This document shows, piece by piece, positions 47,227-55,988 of a stretch of 64,000 nt of DNA. Position 1 is the first letter of the stretch, and each line of letters begins with the position of its first letter. Below the pieces are notes generated by a model that made no database searches, was not told where the DNA came from, and worked only from the letters and a program-made list of their open reading frames with translations. The stretch comes from Vibrio lentus (GTDB taxonomy: Bacteria > Pseudomonadota > Gammaproteobacteria > Enterobacterales > Vibrionaceae): positions 37,851 to 101,850 of the forward strand of contig NZ_MCZK01000006.1 in the NCBI RefSeq assembly GCF_002875945.1, read 5' to 3'. The translations under genes were made by a program, and so were the position numbers.

Positions 47227-47883
47227 TTAAATTGCATAAAAATTAACAAGTCGCTCACTGTAACCTAAATTAGCAGGAGTATGATTAATTTCCACTGTAA
47301 TATTACCAGAAAGCTCACCGTCGGCCTTATATACAGGGCAAGATGCTATATCTGATAAGTATGACTCTTCCGTAGGCGCACTAAAGTAATAGATTTTTTG
47401 TAGGTTACATTCACCTACCTTCATTCCCAACGCTTCAACTTCCGAGCGTTGACGGTAATAATTCGGGCCAATGTCTAGAAGATATTCAGGGCTATGAGTA
47501 TAGATCTCGCTGGTATAATGCTCAGCAAATTCACTCTCAGCAATGAAGTTTTCATTCTCCATGCTGTAAAGAATGTTCAAATGCCAATAGATGAGCTCAG
47601 ACTCATCACTCGTTGATTGACCCGGTTTTGAATATACACATTGGATCTGACTATGAGGGACTTCCAAGCCTTGATTTGCTTGGATATTATTGCGAAGCGT
47701 GTTGATCCCACAACGATGCAACGTAAAGCCATCTTGCTTCATCGATTCAGTCACTTGATTCATCGATTGGTATTGAACGTAGACACCTTCAGGCGATTCA
47801 CCTGTGATAACGTTACTATTATCAGCATAAGCAAACGGACTTAGGCAGGCGGTTACAGACACTAACGCTATTGTTTTTTTCAT
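47227..47883 (-). CDS. Secreted protein of unknown function
   Basis: A 218-aa predicted exported protein. The signal peptide MKKTIALVSVTACLSPFAYA is followed by a mature domain with four Cys likely to form two disulfides. I recognise no family. I start it at 47883; the open frame extends to 47943 without a signal-peptide-like beginning. It is a single gene between terminators. Confidence 0.75.
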   Translation of the reverse strand: MKKTIALVSVTACLSPFAYADNSNVITGESPEGVYVQYQSMNQVTESMKQDGFTLHRCGINTLRNNIQANQGLEVPHSQIQCVYSKPGQSTSDESELIYWHLNILYSMENENFIAESEFAEHYTSEIYTHSPEYLLDIGPNYYRQRSEVEALGMKVGECNLQKIYYFSAPTEESYLSDIASCPVYKADGELSGNITVEINHTPANLGYSERLVNFYAI

Positions 47884-47943
47884 TATTATTTTTCCTTTAT
47901 GATTGGCGGCAGGAAAATAACTCAAAAATAAAATATGCAACAT

Positions 47944-48290
47944 AGCGCTTATTGATATTTGTGATCTTGGTTAAAGCAATGATTGGTTTTATGAATGTTA
48001 AAGTTTGCCATCAGGTATATCTTCCCTCTAGAACTAACAACACCTCAAAAATATAATGGTTAATTGGGAAAGATGAATATTTAAAGAACATCTACATTTC
48101 ACTAGCATTAACTAATCAATATTTAAACCAAATTGAAAATTATTAATCATTCTGTTTAATTATCAAAATAAAAAAGACGAGCCTATATGACCCGTCTTTT
48201 TATTATTAATTTAGTCTAACGTATTGGCTCGATAATGACCGTTATATAAATAGAGTTATCGAGTTAAATATTTTCTTGATTTGAATATGG
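47944..48290. other. A+T-rich intergenic region
   Basis: No gene is seen. It carries the protease terminator at 48171-48201 and presumably the promoter of the secreted protein to the left. Confidence 0.5.
48171..48201 (-). terminator. Terminator after protease gene
   Basis: AAAAAGACG (48171-48179) and its complement (48193-48201) with flanking A/T runs, 90 bp past the protease stop. Confidence 0.75.
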
Positions 48291-49772
48291 TCACTGAGAT
48301 TGCGACACAGAAAGAGACACACCAGAGAAACTGCGGAACGCGTTAATCATAATGTAGAGGTCTTCATCAGCCTTAAGTGCATCGCAAGACTCGAAGTTAC
48401 CGGAACGATACGGGCGACAGTCGTAGTCACTTTTGGTTGGCTGTTGTCCAGAACGAATGTATAGGTCGGCATCCCCAACACCAGAATTAATCGTAACGGT
48501 AACACCAGCAGTACGATTCGCCGCCTTAAGTACAAACAGTTTTTGGTCGCCTGAAGTCAGTGCGATATCGGAGACTAAACTGTCTAAAGTCACTTCCGGG
48601 ATTTCATTCTTAGGCTCACCAACCGAGCCATTAGGTAGCACGTCATTGAAATGCGAAGCCACCAATGGCCAAATCTTGCTGATTTTCACGCCTTGGTTTT
48701 CGCAGCCTCCGAAATGATGTAAAGCAATGGCTTTGTTGTTATCGGTTCGCAGAACAGGTGACCCAGAAGAGCCTCCAATCGTGTCACAGAAATAACCAGT
48801 ATCCGTATTTGACCCTCGGCCATTCGCTGAAGCCACATCGATCTGACACAATCCTGAACCATTTTGATCACTCTCAATGGCAAGCTCTTTCGGATTACCC
48901 GCTCCGTGTTGAGGAATATAAATCCCATCACCGAACATCGGCTCTTGAGCGTCTAACCCTAGATAACCAAACGACGCTATCTTTGAAAAATCATCGACGG
49001 TAAATAGCGTGTAATCCAGGTCATAATCGGTGCTGAGTATTTTATTCCCCATCACTTTAACCGTTGTCGCCATAGAACCATCACACGTGCGACGCTGATA
49101 GTTAAACCACACCTCGGTATTTCTCAACTCAGACTCTGATGCGACACAGTGGTTATTAGTGAACATATGGTTGTCTGGCCCCACACGCCACGCCGTACAC
49201 AAGCTGCGACCATTAATGAGTAGCCTTGCGACGGGTGTTGTCCAAGCCACTTTGTCTGCGTGAGAGTCTTCCCAGCAAACAACGTCTTTGCGTTCATTCA
49301 CACCACAAGTCGATAGCGTCGCTAAGGCCTCTTCGTCTGCACTTTTACCTGCCATGTAGTAATCAATTTCAAACTGAACATGCTGACCGTTTGAATTGGA
49401 GATTGATTCAATGACGACAGAATCACTGGAGATCGATTGAGCAAACCAACCTATTTGGCTGTCACGGTACTCCAGAACCTCACTACTGGTGCTTGACTTA
49501 AGACGTAGCACGCTGCCTTTCGGTACATTAAGAGACTTGAAATGAAGCTTAATGAATGACGCACCAGCGTGTTCAAGTTGCAGTGTGTGTCTACCACCCG
49601 ATGTCTCAACCAACTCTTGGTTCGACAACTGATATTTCACTTCATCGGCAATAACCGGAAGATCTGGTTGAACGGGAGGATACGGTTGAACGGAAAGGTG
49701 CGGTTGTGCATTAACGAGCGAAGAAAAGAACCATATTATCGCAAGCCCAAGGTTAGATAAGATTACTTTCAT
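48291..49772 (-). CDS. Secreted trypsin-like endopeptidase with PPC domain
   Basis: A 493-aa exported serine protease. The signal peptide (to about residue 22) is followed by a VQP repeat-containing linker, a beta-rich N-terminal domain (about 45-150) and an S1-type catalytic domain (about 155-378). The triad is H208 in TNNHC, D253 in DLDYTLF and S336 in GGSSGSPV. The overall pattern resembles lysyl-endopeptidase-type enzymes. Residues about 395-493 form a bacterial pre-peptidase C-terminal (PPC) domain (GVGDADLYIRSGQQPT). I start at ATG 49772; the frame is open to 49934. Confidence 0.9.
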   Translation of the reverse strand: MKVILSNLGLAIIWFFSSLVNAQPHLSVQPYPPVQPDLPVIADEVKYQLSNQELVETSGGRHTLQLEHAGASFIKLHFKSLNVPKGSVLRLKSSTSSEVLEYRDSQIGWFAQSISSDSVVIESISNSNGQHVQFEIDYYMAGKSADEEALATLSTCGVNERKDVVCWEDSHADKVAWTTPVARLLINGRSLCTAWRVGPDNHMFTNNHCVASESELRNTEVWFNYQRRTCDGSMATTVKVMGNKILSTDYDLDYTLFTVDDFSKIASFGYLGLDAQEPMFGDGIYIPQHGAGNPKELAIESDQNGSGLCQIDVASANGRGSNTDTGYFCDTIGGSSGSPVLRTDNNKAIALHHFGGCENQGVKISKIWPLVASHFNDVLPNGSVGEPKNEIPEVTLDSLVSDIALTSGDQKLFVLKAANRTAGVTVTINSGVGDADLYIRSGQQPTKSDYDCRPYRSGNFESCDALKADEDLYIMINAFRSFSGVSLSVSQSQ

Positions 49773-49811
49773 TGGATTTCCTTTATCGGTTTGTGGTGTT
49801 CCCTTCACAAA

Positions 49812-49850
49812 CATATGTGTAAAAAACACATATGACACAATATGCATATT
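49812..49850. promoter_or_regulatory. Two palindromes upstream of protease gene
   Basis: CATATGTGT (49812-49820) is inverted as ACACATATG (49826-49834), and a perfect 12-bp palindrome AATATGCATATT follows at 49839-49850. They lie 40-80 bp upstream of the protease start and could be operators or leader-RNA hairpins. The rest of the 379-bp gap to 50151 shows nothing else apart from the terminator at 50074. Confidence 0.45.
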
Positions 49851-50073
49851 GATTTTTGAGTAAAGAAATATCGACACTAACGACAGTTTATGAATTTCAA
49901 TGAGATAGCGCTCTATTTCGCCAGTTTTGGGCAAAGTACCTGTACACCATAGCGTCCTAAGTAAAACGAAAAAGAATCATGACTTCGTTATGGTTTTTGC
50001 TAATCTGAAGATAGGTTCGGCAGAGCTCTTGCGGGATATTTCGTACTTTGATTGGCGATTAATACAAAACTAA

Positions 50074-50103
50074 AAAAGGGCTAGCAAACCTGCTAGCCCT
50101 TTT
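50074..50103 (-). terminator. Terminator after small membrane-protein gene
   Basis: AAAAGGGCTAGCA (50074-50086) and its perfect complement (50091-50103). Confidence 0.88.
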
Positions 50104-50151
50104 CAATTGTGGGTTCATTCCGAACTCCCCTATGTTCTATTCTACTTATGC

Positions 50152-50631
50152 TTAAGCTGTCTTTTCTTTCAAGTTTGATTCTTGTTTATCATCAAGTGCA
50201 AAGTAGATCTTCGATACAATCACTTCAGCAATCAGAATCGTAAATACCACGGCGAAGAACGCCACCACACCATTCCAAGGGCCAGTAAAGCTCACCTTCT
50301 CGCCAAACAGTAAGTTAATCGCTTCTAGCATCACGAACTTTGAACCCACCAAGATGATGTAAGTCGTGATTGCTCGGTAAACCTTAGGTGCGGTACCCGG
50401 CTTACTTTTGAAGTGCTCGGCAATCTTGTGTTCCAAACCAATAGAGAGCTTCAACAATAACTGCAGCAGCAAAGCCGCTATCAAAGAGATAGTGAAGGAT
50501 TCAATGTTGACGAAGTCCCAGTACTCATCGAAAAAGTTAAGGACCACTAAGTCCACCAGCACAGCTAACGTGTAACCTACGAATAGACGTTGTGGTGTGT
50601 TGAACCCATAAACTTTGTCTGATTTAGTCAT
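50152..50631 (-). CDS. Four-helix inner-membrane protein of unknown function
   Basis: A 159-aa protein with four predicted membrane helices and a Lys/Glu-rich C-terminus. I recognise no family function. I start it at ATG 50631 (MTKSDKVYGFNTPQRLF) with AGAGA upstream; the frame is open to 50736 but that part is not membrane-protein-like. It is divergent from an amidohydrolase gene. Confidence 0.75.
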   Translation of the reverse strand: MTKSDKVYGFNTPQRLFVGYTLAVLVDLVVLNFFDEYWDFVNIESFTISLIAALLLQLLLKLSIGLEHKIAEHFKSKPGTAPKVYRAITTYIILVGSKFVMLEAINLLFGEKVSFTGPWNGVVAFFAVVFTILIAEVIVSKIYFALDDKQESNLKEKTA

Positions 50632-50933
50632 TCTGTTTCTCTCTAATTGGATAAGTAGCCTCGATTTGAAATACATCTTAGCGTTCGAATCGGAGCAAAA
50701 CTTACCATTTGATGACACCACAACCATTCCATTCAAAATTGTTAGTTTTTATCGGCTGTTCATTTCTCACGTCAGTAATTAGCTTTCCTCTATAAAGCAA
50801 TTTTTAAAAATATAGAAAAGCACCAAAAGATAAGTCTCGTCATTGCTTGTCACCAAATGGCCATTCTTCAAATGCTGCGCCCCATATGATGACCCCATCA
50901 GCGACACACACTCATTTCCAAAAGGTGGAGACT

Positions 50934-52196
50934 ATGAAAAAGCTAATCACTAACGCGAACGTATTTAACGGTGTTGATAACAACCTAATCGAGAACGTAT
51001 CACTTCTTATTGAAGACAACTTGATTACTCAAATTGGCGAGATTGATGCAACGTTAGCGGATGAAATCATTGATGCTCAAGGTGGCACGGTAATGCCAGG
51101 TTTGATTGATGCGCACGTTCATATCACGCTATCTGCGTCTTTTAATGTCATTGACACCATGACTCGTGAAGAAGTGGCGATTCGCTCAGCAAAGATTTCA
51201 GAAGAGATGCTGATGCGCGGCTTTACCACCATTCGTGATGTGGCGGGTAACACCCTCGGCCTTAAGAAAAGTATCGACAACGGCTACGCGACTGGCCCAC
51301 GTATTCTTCCTTCGATGGCGGCGATATCTCAAACCTGTGGTCACTCCGATTACCGTCAAAACCAAGCGCAAGAACGATTAGCTAATGGACACGAAGACTC
51401 GCCAATGATGAAGCAAGGCGCAATGAAAGTGGCCGATGGCCGTTCAGAAGTATTGAAAGCAGTACGTGAGCAGCTGTTTATGGGTGCTTCACAAATCAAG
51501 ATCATGGCTGGCGGCGGTGCATCATCAACCTTCGACCCGCTAGACACATTACAATTCACTTCTGACGAAATGGAAGCCGCAGTACAAGCCGCTTCAGACT
51601 ACGGTACTTATGTTGCTGCGCACATCCACACCTCCGATGCGATGCGCCGAGCAGCAGAAGCAGGCGTGATGTCTTTCGAACACGCGACAATTATGGATGA
51701 CGACATTGCCGAGATCATCAAAGAGAAAGGCATTTGGGTGATTCCGTCTTACTTTACCTCTTCATTGATTGCAGAACGCAAAATTCCGCTGCCGAACGAA
51801 GAGACATACCGCAAGACAGAGCGTGTAGGTAAAGCGATGTTTAAGTCGGCAGAACTGATTAAGAAATACGACATCCAAAACATCGCCTTTGGTACCGACT
51901 GTGTTGGCGAAACCTACGTCCATGCCACTCAACTGAATGAGCTTGGTGCGATTGAGCAAGTGTTCGATACCATCACGGCACTTCGCATGGCGACATCAAA
52001 CTGCGGACGCTTGTTCGAAATGTCGACTTACCAACACCCTTACCAAGAAGGCAAGCTAGGTCAGATTGTTGAAGGTGCGTATGCCGACCTATTGATTATC
52101 GACGGTAACCCACTGGAAGGCGTAGCGTGTGTGGCAAATACAGAGACACAAAAGCTGATCATGAAAGACGGCAAGGTGTATAAAAACACCCTTTAG
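50934..52196 (+). CDS. Cytosolic amidohydrolase (prolidase/imidazolonepropionase-like)
   Basis: A 420-aa metal-dependent hydrolase without signal peptide. Binuclear-site residues are H61-x-H63, the likely carboxylated K189 in QIKIMAGGG, H230, H250 and D322 in FGTDCVG. This pattern fits the subgroup that includes Xaa-Pro dipeptidases and related carboxypeptidases. The substrate cannot be read. I start at ATG 50934 because GGTGGAG lies just ahead; upstream ATG codons in frame lack one. Confidence 0.88.
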   Translation: MKKLITNANVFNGVDNNLIENVSLLIEDNLITQIGEIDATLADEIIDAQGGTVMPGLIDAHVHITLSASFNVIDTMTREEVAIRSAKISEEMLMRGFTTIRDVAGNTLGLKKSIDNGYATGPRILPSMAAISQTCGHSDYRQNQAQERLANGHEDSPMMKQGAMKVADGRSEVLKAVREQLFMGASQIKIMAGGGASSTFDPLDTLQFTSDEMEAAVQAASDYGTYVAAHIHTSDAMRRAAEAGVMSFEHATIMDDDIAEIIKEKGIWVIPSYFTSSLIAERKIPLPNEETYRKTERVGKAMFKSAELIKKYDIQNIAFGTDCVGETYVHATQLNELGAIEQVFDTITALRMATSNCGRLFEMSTYQHPYQEGKLGQIVEGAYADLLIIDGNPLEGVACVANTETQKLIMKDGKVYKNTL

Positions 52197-52243
52197 TTAA
52201 GAGCCTAAAAATTAAAATAAACAACCTAAAGATCAGAACAAAC

Positions 52244-52277
52244 AACGGTGTTATGGCGGATTCGTCATAACACCGTT
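52244..52277 (+). terminator. Terminator after amidohydrolase gene
   Basis: AACGGTGTTATG (52244-52255) with its complement (52266-52277) followed by T residues. Confidence 0.88.
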
Positions 52278-52442
52278 TTTATTTCAGCCTCTAATCCTCT
52301 TCCCTTAAACACCCTCCCCCCACTTCTCACAAAAACCTAATCCACTGATTATTAAAATTAAATCCATTCAAAACGCAGCCATCCCGAAAGAAAACCACAG
52401 GCCACAAGCACGCTTATCCTTGTCTATTTTCAACCAATCCAA

Positions 52443-52478
52443 ATATACACACTTGCACGATTGTGCATGTATGTATAT
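52443..52478. promoter_or_regulatory. ArsR-type operator, 36-bp imperfect palindrome
   Basis: ATATACACACTTGCACGA (52443-52460) is mirrored by 52461-52478 at 15 of 18 positions. Such long A/T-rich dyads with a TGCAC...GTGCA core are typical ArsR-family operators. It lies immediately ahead of the permease gene, whose operon ends with an arsR-type gene. Confidence 0.7.
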
Positions 52479-52514
52479 GATCAAGCCTCTTTTCACTTGC
52501 TAGAGATTCCAATT

Positions 52515-53450
52515 GTGGATGCTAAATTAGTTATTGCGTTAAATGAGTTCTTTTATGTGGCCAAAGGTCTGGTCGTTATCATCGCTATTGTGTCGGTTCT
52601 GACTGGCATCATGCGGGAGTATATCCCTCAAGATAAACTCCAAGCGACGCTGACCAAGCACGATAAATGGGGAACCTTGTTAGGCGCATTGTTCGGAATG
52701 TTGACCCCATTTTGTAGCGCAGCCGTGGTTCCGGTGACCATGGCAATGGCGTCGATGGGTGCATCATTAGGTACTGTGATGAGCTTCATCATCTCCGCGC
52801 CACTGTGTAACTTCATCGTATTGGCGATGGTGTACGCCGCGTTCGGATTGAAGATCACCGTGGTCTACTTCTTGGTAACCTTTACCGCAGCTGTTCTTGG
52901 TGGTTACTTGATATCCAAATCACCTTGGAGAAACGAGATCAAACGTGGTGCTGAGCTTGAAGACACCAAAGGCAAAGGCTGCTCCGGTTCGAGCAATAAC
53001 AAAAACACAGGCAACACTTGTGGCGCGGCTCCTTCTTCAGCATCAAGAATGCGTAATGCAATGGGCGGAGCTTGGGCTTTATTCAAGCGAATCATCCCGT
53101 ATGTACTATTGGGTGCGGCGATCAGTGGATTCTCGGCGGCTTACTTGCCTGCAGACTTGGTAGAGAAATACGTGGGCGGTGACAGCTTCCAATCTATCGT
53201 GATCGCTTCATTGATTGGTATCCCGCTTTACCTGCGTATCGAGATGGCAATTCCGCTGCTTAACGTGTTAATTGCCAAAGGAATGGGCTTAGGCGCGGCA
53301 TTGGCACTAATTATTGGTGGTACAGGTGCCAGTTTGCCTGAAATCGCGCTAGTATCTGCAGTTCTAAAAAGAAAAGCCGTAATCGCGTTTGTAGGAATCG
53401 TCTTAACGACAGCCATCATTGGTGGCGCTATCTTCCAATACGTTGTGTAA
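52515..53450 (+). CDS. SO_0444-type Cu/Zn efflux permease (DUF318 family)
   Basis: A 311-aa inner-membrane permease with about eight helices in two related halves. The conserved segment LTPFCSAAVVPVTMAM and its mirror LGAALALIIGGTGASLPEI belong to the DUF318/ArsP-like family. A long cytosolic loop holds KGKGCSGSSNNKNTGNTCG, two Cys that may bind metal. The first frame start (TTG 52461, ATG 52467) lies inside the operator, so I prefer GTG 52515. It is followed after 76 bp by an arsR-type gene. Confidence 0.82.
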   Translation: MDAKLVIALNEFFYVAKGLVVIIAIVSVLTGIMREYIPQDKLQATLTKHDKWGTLLGALFGMLTPFCSAAVVPVTMAMASMGASLGTVMSFIISAPLCNFIVLAMVYAAFGLKITVVYFLVTFTAAVLGGYLISKSPWRNEIKRGAELEDTKGKGCSGSSNNKNTGNTCGAAPSSASRMRNAMGGAWALFKRIIPYVLLGAAISGFSAAYLPADLVEKYVGGDSFQSIVIASLIGIPLYLRIEMAIPLLNVLIAKGMGLGAALALIIGGTGASLPEIALVSAVLKRKAVIAFVGIVLTTAIIGGAIFQYVV

Positions 53451-53526
53451 AATCGGTTACTCAGAACAAAATAAAACTTCGCGCCGCTCATAAAGAGTGG
53501 CGCTACTCAGTTGGAAGGGTAAAACC

Positions 53527-53919
53527 ATGATGGATGAAAAATACATTGATTCGCTAAAAGCCTTATCAGAGCCTAATCGACTGCGATTGTTCTGGTTGTT
53601 CCTGCATGTGGATGAATGCATGGCAGTGGCTGAAGCAATGGACATCATTGGTGAAACTCAATACAACGTGTCTCGTAATCTAAAAATGCTCTACAAAGCT
53701 GGCCTGCTCAACCATGAGAAGAAAGGCAAGTGGGTGTTCTACACCTTAAAAGAGCAAACCGCTCCGCACTGCAAAGCCTTGGTCGATTCAGTAAGACACT
53801 TGCCTGAAGACGATTTCAAAGAAGTGGTTAAACGATGCCTGATTCGTTTATCAATGCGAGTGGATGGCGAATGTGTTGTCGGCCCAGACAGCGAGATATG
53901 GCACAGCAAGATTAGCTAG
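53527..53919 (+). CDS. ArsR-family metal-responsive repressor
   Basis: A 130-aa winged-helix repressor. The recognition region reads ETQYNVSRNLKMLYKAGLL, preceded by the typical LKALSEPNRLRLFWL. Cys residues in HVDEC, PHCKA, KRCLI and GECVV could form a soft-metal site, though the classic ELCVC motif is absent. It ends the permease operon and probably binds the palindrome at 52443. I start it at ATG 53527 with GGAAGG upstream. Confidence 0.88.
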   Translation: MMDEKYIDSLKALSEPNRLRLFWLFLHVDECMAVAEAMDIIGETQYNVSRNLKMLYKAGLLNHEKKGKWVFYTLKEQTAPHCKALVDSVRHLPEDDFKEVVKRCLIRLSMRVDGECVVGPDSEIWHSKIS

Positions 53920-53987
53920 CTCTCGATAGAAAGAAGCTCAATAGATAGAAGCACGATAACAAAAGACGAGACAGCGAGAGACGAAAC

Positions 53988-54016
53988 AAAGGGATACCCA
54001 ATATCAGTATCTCTTT
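53988..54016 (+). terminator. Hairpin between arsR-type and pentapeptide genes
   Basis: AAAGGGATAC (53988-53997) pairs with GTATCTCTTT (54007-54016), 9 of 10 positions, ending in a short T run. Confidence 0.5.
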
Positions 54017-54035
54017 TGAAAATGGTGGTGTAATT

Positions 54036-54494
54036 ATGAATACCTACACTCAGCAAGAGCTTGATTCTATTCTTGAACAACACAAACTGTGGCTAGAAAA
54101 CCAAGGCGGCGAACGAGCGCAATTACGTAATGCCGACCTAAGCCACTTAGTACTTCAAAACCTAGACCTGCGTTGTGCCAGCCTAATCCGAGCCAACTTT
54201 AGTGGCGCCGATTTATCAGGCACAAACATGAATGAGACTGACATCACCTACGCCAATTTCAGCCACGCGAACCTGAACAACGCGACGTTTCGCGATGCCG
54301 ACTTACGAAACGCAGACATGAGCCACGCACAAATGCTCAACGTTGATCTGTATCGTGCGGATCTATTCCGTACCGATTTCAGTCACGCCAATCTCGATGA
54401 TGATGCCCTCAACTGTGTCGACCCAAGCAAAACCATAATAAAACTGCGTAACCCGAACCAAGAATGTTTTGCCGCCTCGTTAGGCAAACAATAA
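54036..54494 (+). CDS. Pentapeptide-repeat protein
   Basis: A 152-aa protein. After a helical N-terminus of about 27 residues it contains at least 18 consecutive five-residue repeats of the A(D/N)LxX type (LRNADLSHLVLQNLDLRCAS onward), which fold into a right-handed quadrilateral beta-helix. Some relatives protect gyrase from quinolones or toxins; the function here cannot be inferred. It is a single gene. Confidence 0.88.
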   Translation: MNTYTQQELDSILEQHKLWLENQGGERAQLRNADLSHLVLQNLDLRCASLIRANFSGADLSGTNMNETDITYANFSHANLNNATFRDADLRNADMSHAQMLNVDLYRADLFRTDFSHANLDDDALNCVDPSKTIIKLRNPNQECFAASLGKQ

Positions 54495-54708
54495 ACCAAC
54501 TAACTCCGTTCTATAGCTAAAGAGCCTCCCCGTTCTTTAGCTTGCTGCTCTTCCTAAACTTCCGTTCCTGATAAATCTCGAATCCAAACAAAATGCAGTT
54601 CGACGTCACTCTCACTTAAGAAAAACCAGCCAAACATCGATCCTAAAAAACGATCTTTAAAGATCTTGCGCCCCCCTTCGTTGTTGTATATTATCCGCAC
54701 CATGAATT

Positions 54709-54730
54709 ACAGACCGGATAGTCGGTTTGT
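54709..54730. promoter_or_regulatory. TetR-type operator candidate
   Basis: ACAGACCG and CGGTTTGT are inverted around GATAGT with one mismatch, 20 bp upstream of a tetR start. A second perfect palindrome, GATCTTTAAAGATC, lies at 54652-54665. Confidence 0.6.
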
Positions 54731-54750
54731 AAATTAATTGAGTGATTCCC

Positions 54751-55317
54751 ATGGACAAGAAGCAGCAAGCAATCCAAGCCGCGATTGAATTATTCGCGAC
54801 ACAAGGCTTTGAAAAAACGTCTATCTCACAAGTGTGTGAAACGGCGAAAGTATCGAAGGGCTTAGTTTTTCATCATTTCAAAAACAAAGATGACCTACTA
54901 AGACAAGTGTTTGTTCGCATGGCTGAAATCATTAGCGAAGTCGGTGAAAATGTTGACCAATCTAGTGAAGGAATGTCGGTAAAAGAGAGATTTGTGAATC
55001 TTATCGAGCACATCTTCTTGTCAATGGCCGACCCACAACAAAAACGGTTTTATCAACTTGATTACCAATTGAAATGCCAGCCCTCAACAAGGCTGATATT
55101 GAAGGATCTGTTGGATGAACGATACCAGCAGATGATGACCTCTTTCGAAGTCATTTTATGTGACATCTCAAATGCCAACAGCATTGTCGATGGCCACATG
55201 TTAATCGCCGATATCGATGGTATCGCACTCAATTACTTGTTCTCGGATGGTGATTACCCGTTAGAACAAATTAAAGAACGCTTCATAGCTAAGTACTTAC
55301 TGCTACTGGATTTATAA
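54751..55317 (+). CDS. TetR-family regulator
   Basis: A 188-aa TetR-type repressor whose DNA-binding part ends SKGLVFHHFKNKDDLL. I start at ATG 54751; a GTG at 54742 is also in frame. A dyad overlapping its promoter suggests autoregulation. The following acetyltransferase gene, 100 bp away on the same strand, is a possible target. Confidence 0.88.
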   Translation: MDKKQQAIQAAIELFATQGFEKTSISQVCETAKVSKGLVFHHFKNKDDLLRQVFVRMAEIISEVGENVDQSSEGMSVKERFVNLIEHIFLSMADPQQKRFYQLDYQLKCQPSTRLILKDLLDERYQQMMTSFEVILCDISNANSIVDGHMLIADIDGIALNYLFSDGDYPLEQIKERFIAKYLLLLDL

Positions 55318-55417
55318 GTACCTCGCTTAAAAGCTCAATAAAACGTTGTTGGCTATCTAAAGTAATTAGATATCTGAAAACGCTGACAACCAATAATTTA
55401 AGTTAGGAATTTTTCAA

Positions 55418-55924
55418 ATGAAAACCCCTTATGAAATTCAATACGAAGCTTTCGCCGCTGCAGGCGGGCTTTACGACGAACGCCATGCAAAACTGTACGC
55501 AGAATTTGCCGACGATCTTATTGCCGACGGCAGCTTTTCTATCGTGCATGAAGGCGTAGCACACGCATGCTATACCCCAATCACAATAGACGCAGCGCCA
55601 CACCTGAAGTGTTATGTACTTGCACCTTTAGCGGTATTGCCAGAATACCAAGGCAAAGGCTACGCGACTCGATTAATGGAAGAAGCCGAGAAACAACTCG
55701 ACGCTGACGTTATCTTCGTGATGGGCGAACCGTTCCACTACGGCAACCGTTACAACACGCCACACAACGTGCTTCCACCAGTAAGAACACTTGCACCTCT
55801 TGAGTGCTGGTTCGCTAAAGCACTTACTCCTGGCGCACTAGATGGCGTGGGAGAGTCTACCTCTAGCGTCACTGGCCCTTACGCAAGCGAGCTAATGTGG
55901 GGACACCCAAGCGAGCAGGTTTAA
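55418..55924 (+). CDS. GNAT-family N-acetyltransferase
   Basis: A 168-aa acetyl-CoA-dependent transferase. The acetyl-CoA-binding motif A reads LAVLPEYQGKGYATRLMEEA (near residues 71-90). The family is the predicted YhbS-like GNAT group; the substrate is unknown. AGGAA precedes the start. It lies downstream of a TetR gene and ends at a strong terminator. Confidence 0.85.
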   Translation: MKTPYEIQYEAFAAAGGLYDERHAKLYAEFADDLIADGSFSIVHEGVAHACYTPITIDAAPHLKCYVLAPLAVLPEYQGKGYATRLMEEAEKQLDADVIFVMGEPFHYGNRYNTPHNVLPPVRTLAPLECWFAKALTPGALDGVGESTSSVTGPYASELMWGHPSEQV

Positions 55925-55939
55925 GGTAAAGCAGATACG

Positions 55940-55969
55940 AAAAATGGAACGCTCGGGCGTTCCATTTTT
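55940..55969. terminator. Bidirectional terminator
   Basis: AAAAATGGAACGC (55940-55952) and its perfect complement (55957-55969), between convergent genes. Confidence 0.9.
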
Positions 55970-55988
55970 GTTTTCGCTTTGTAAGACG

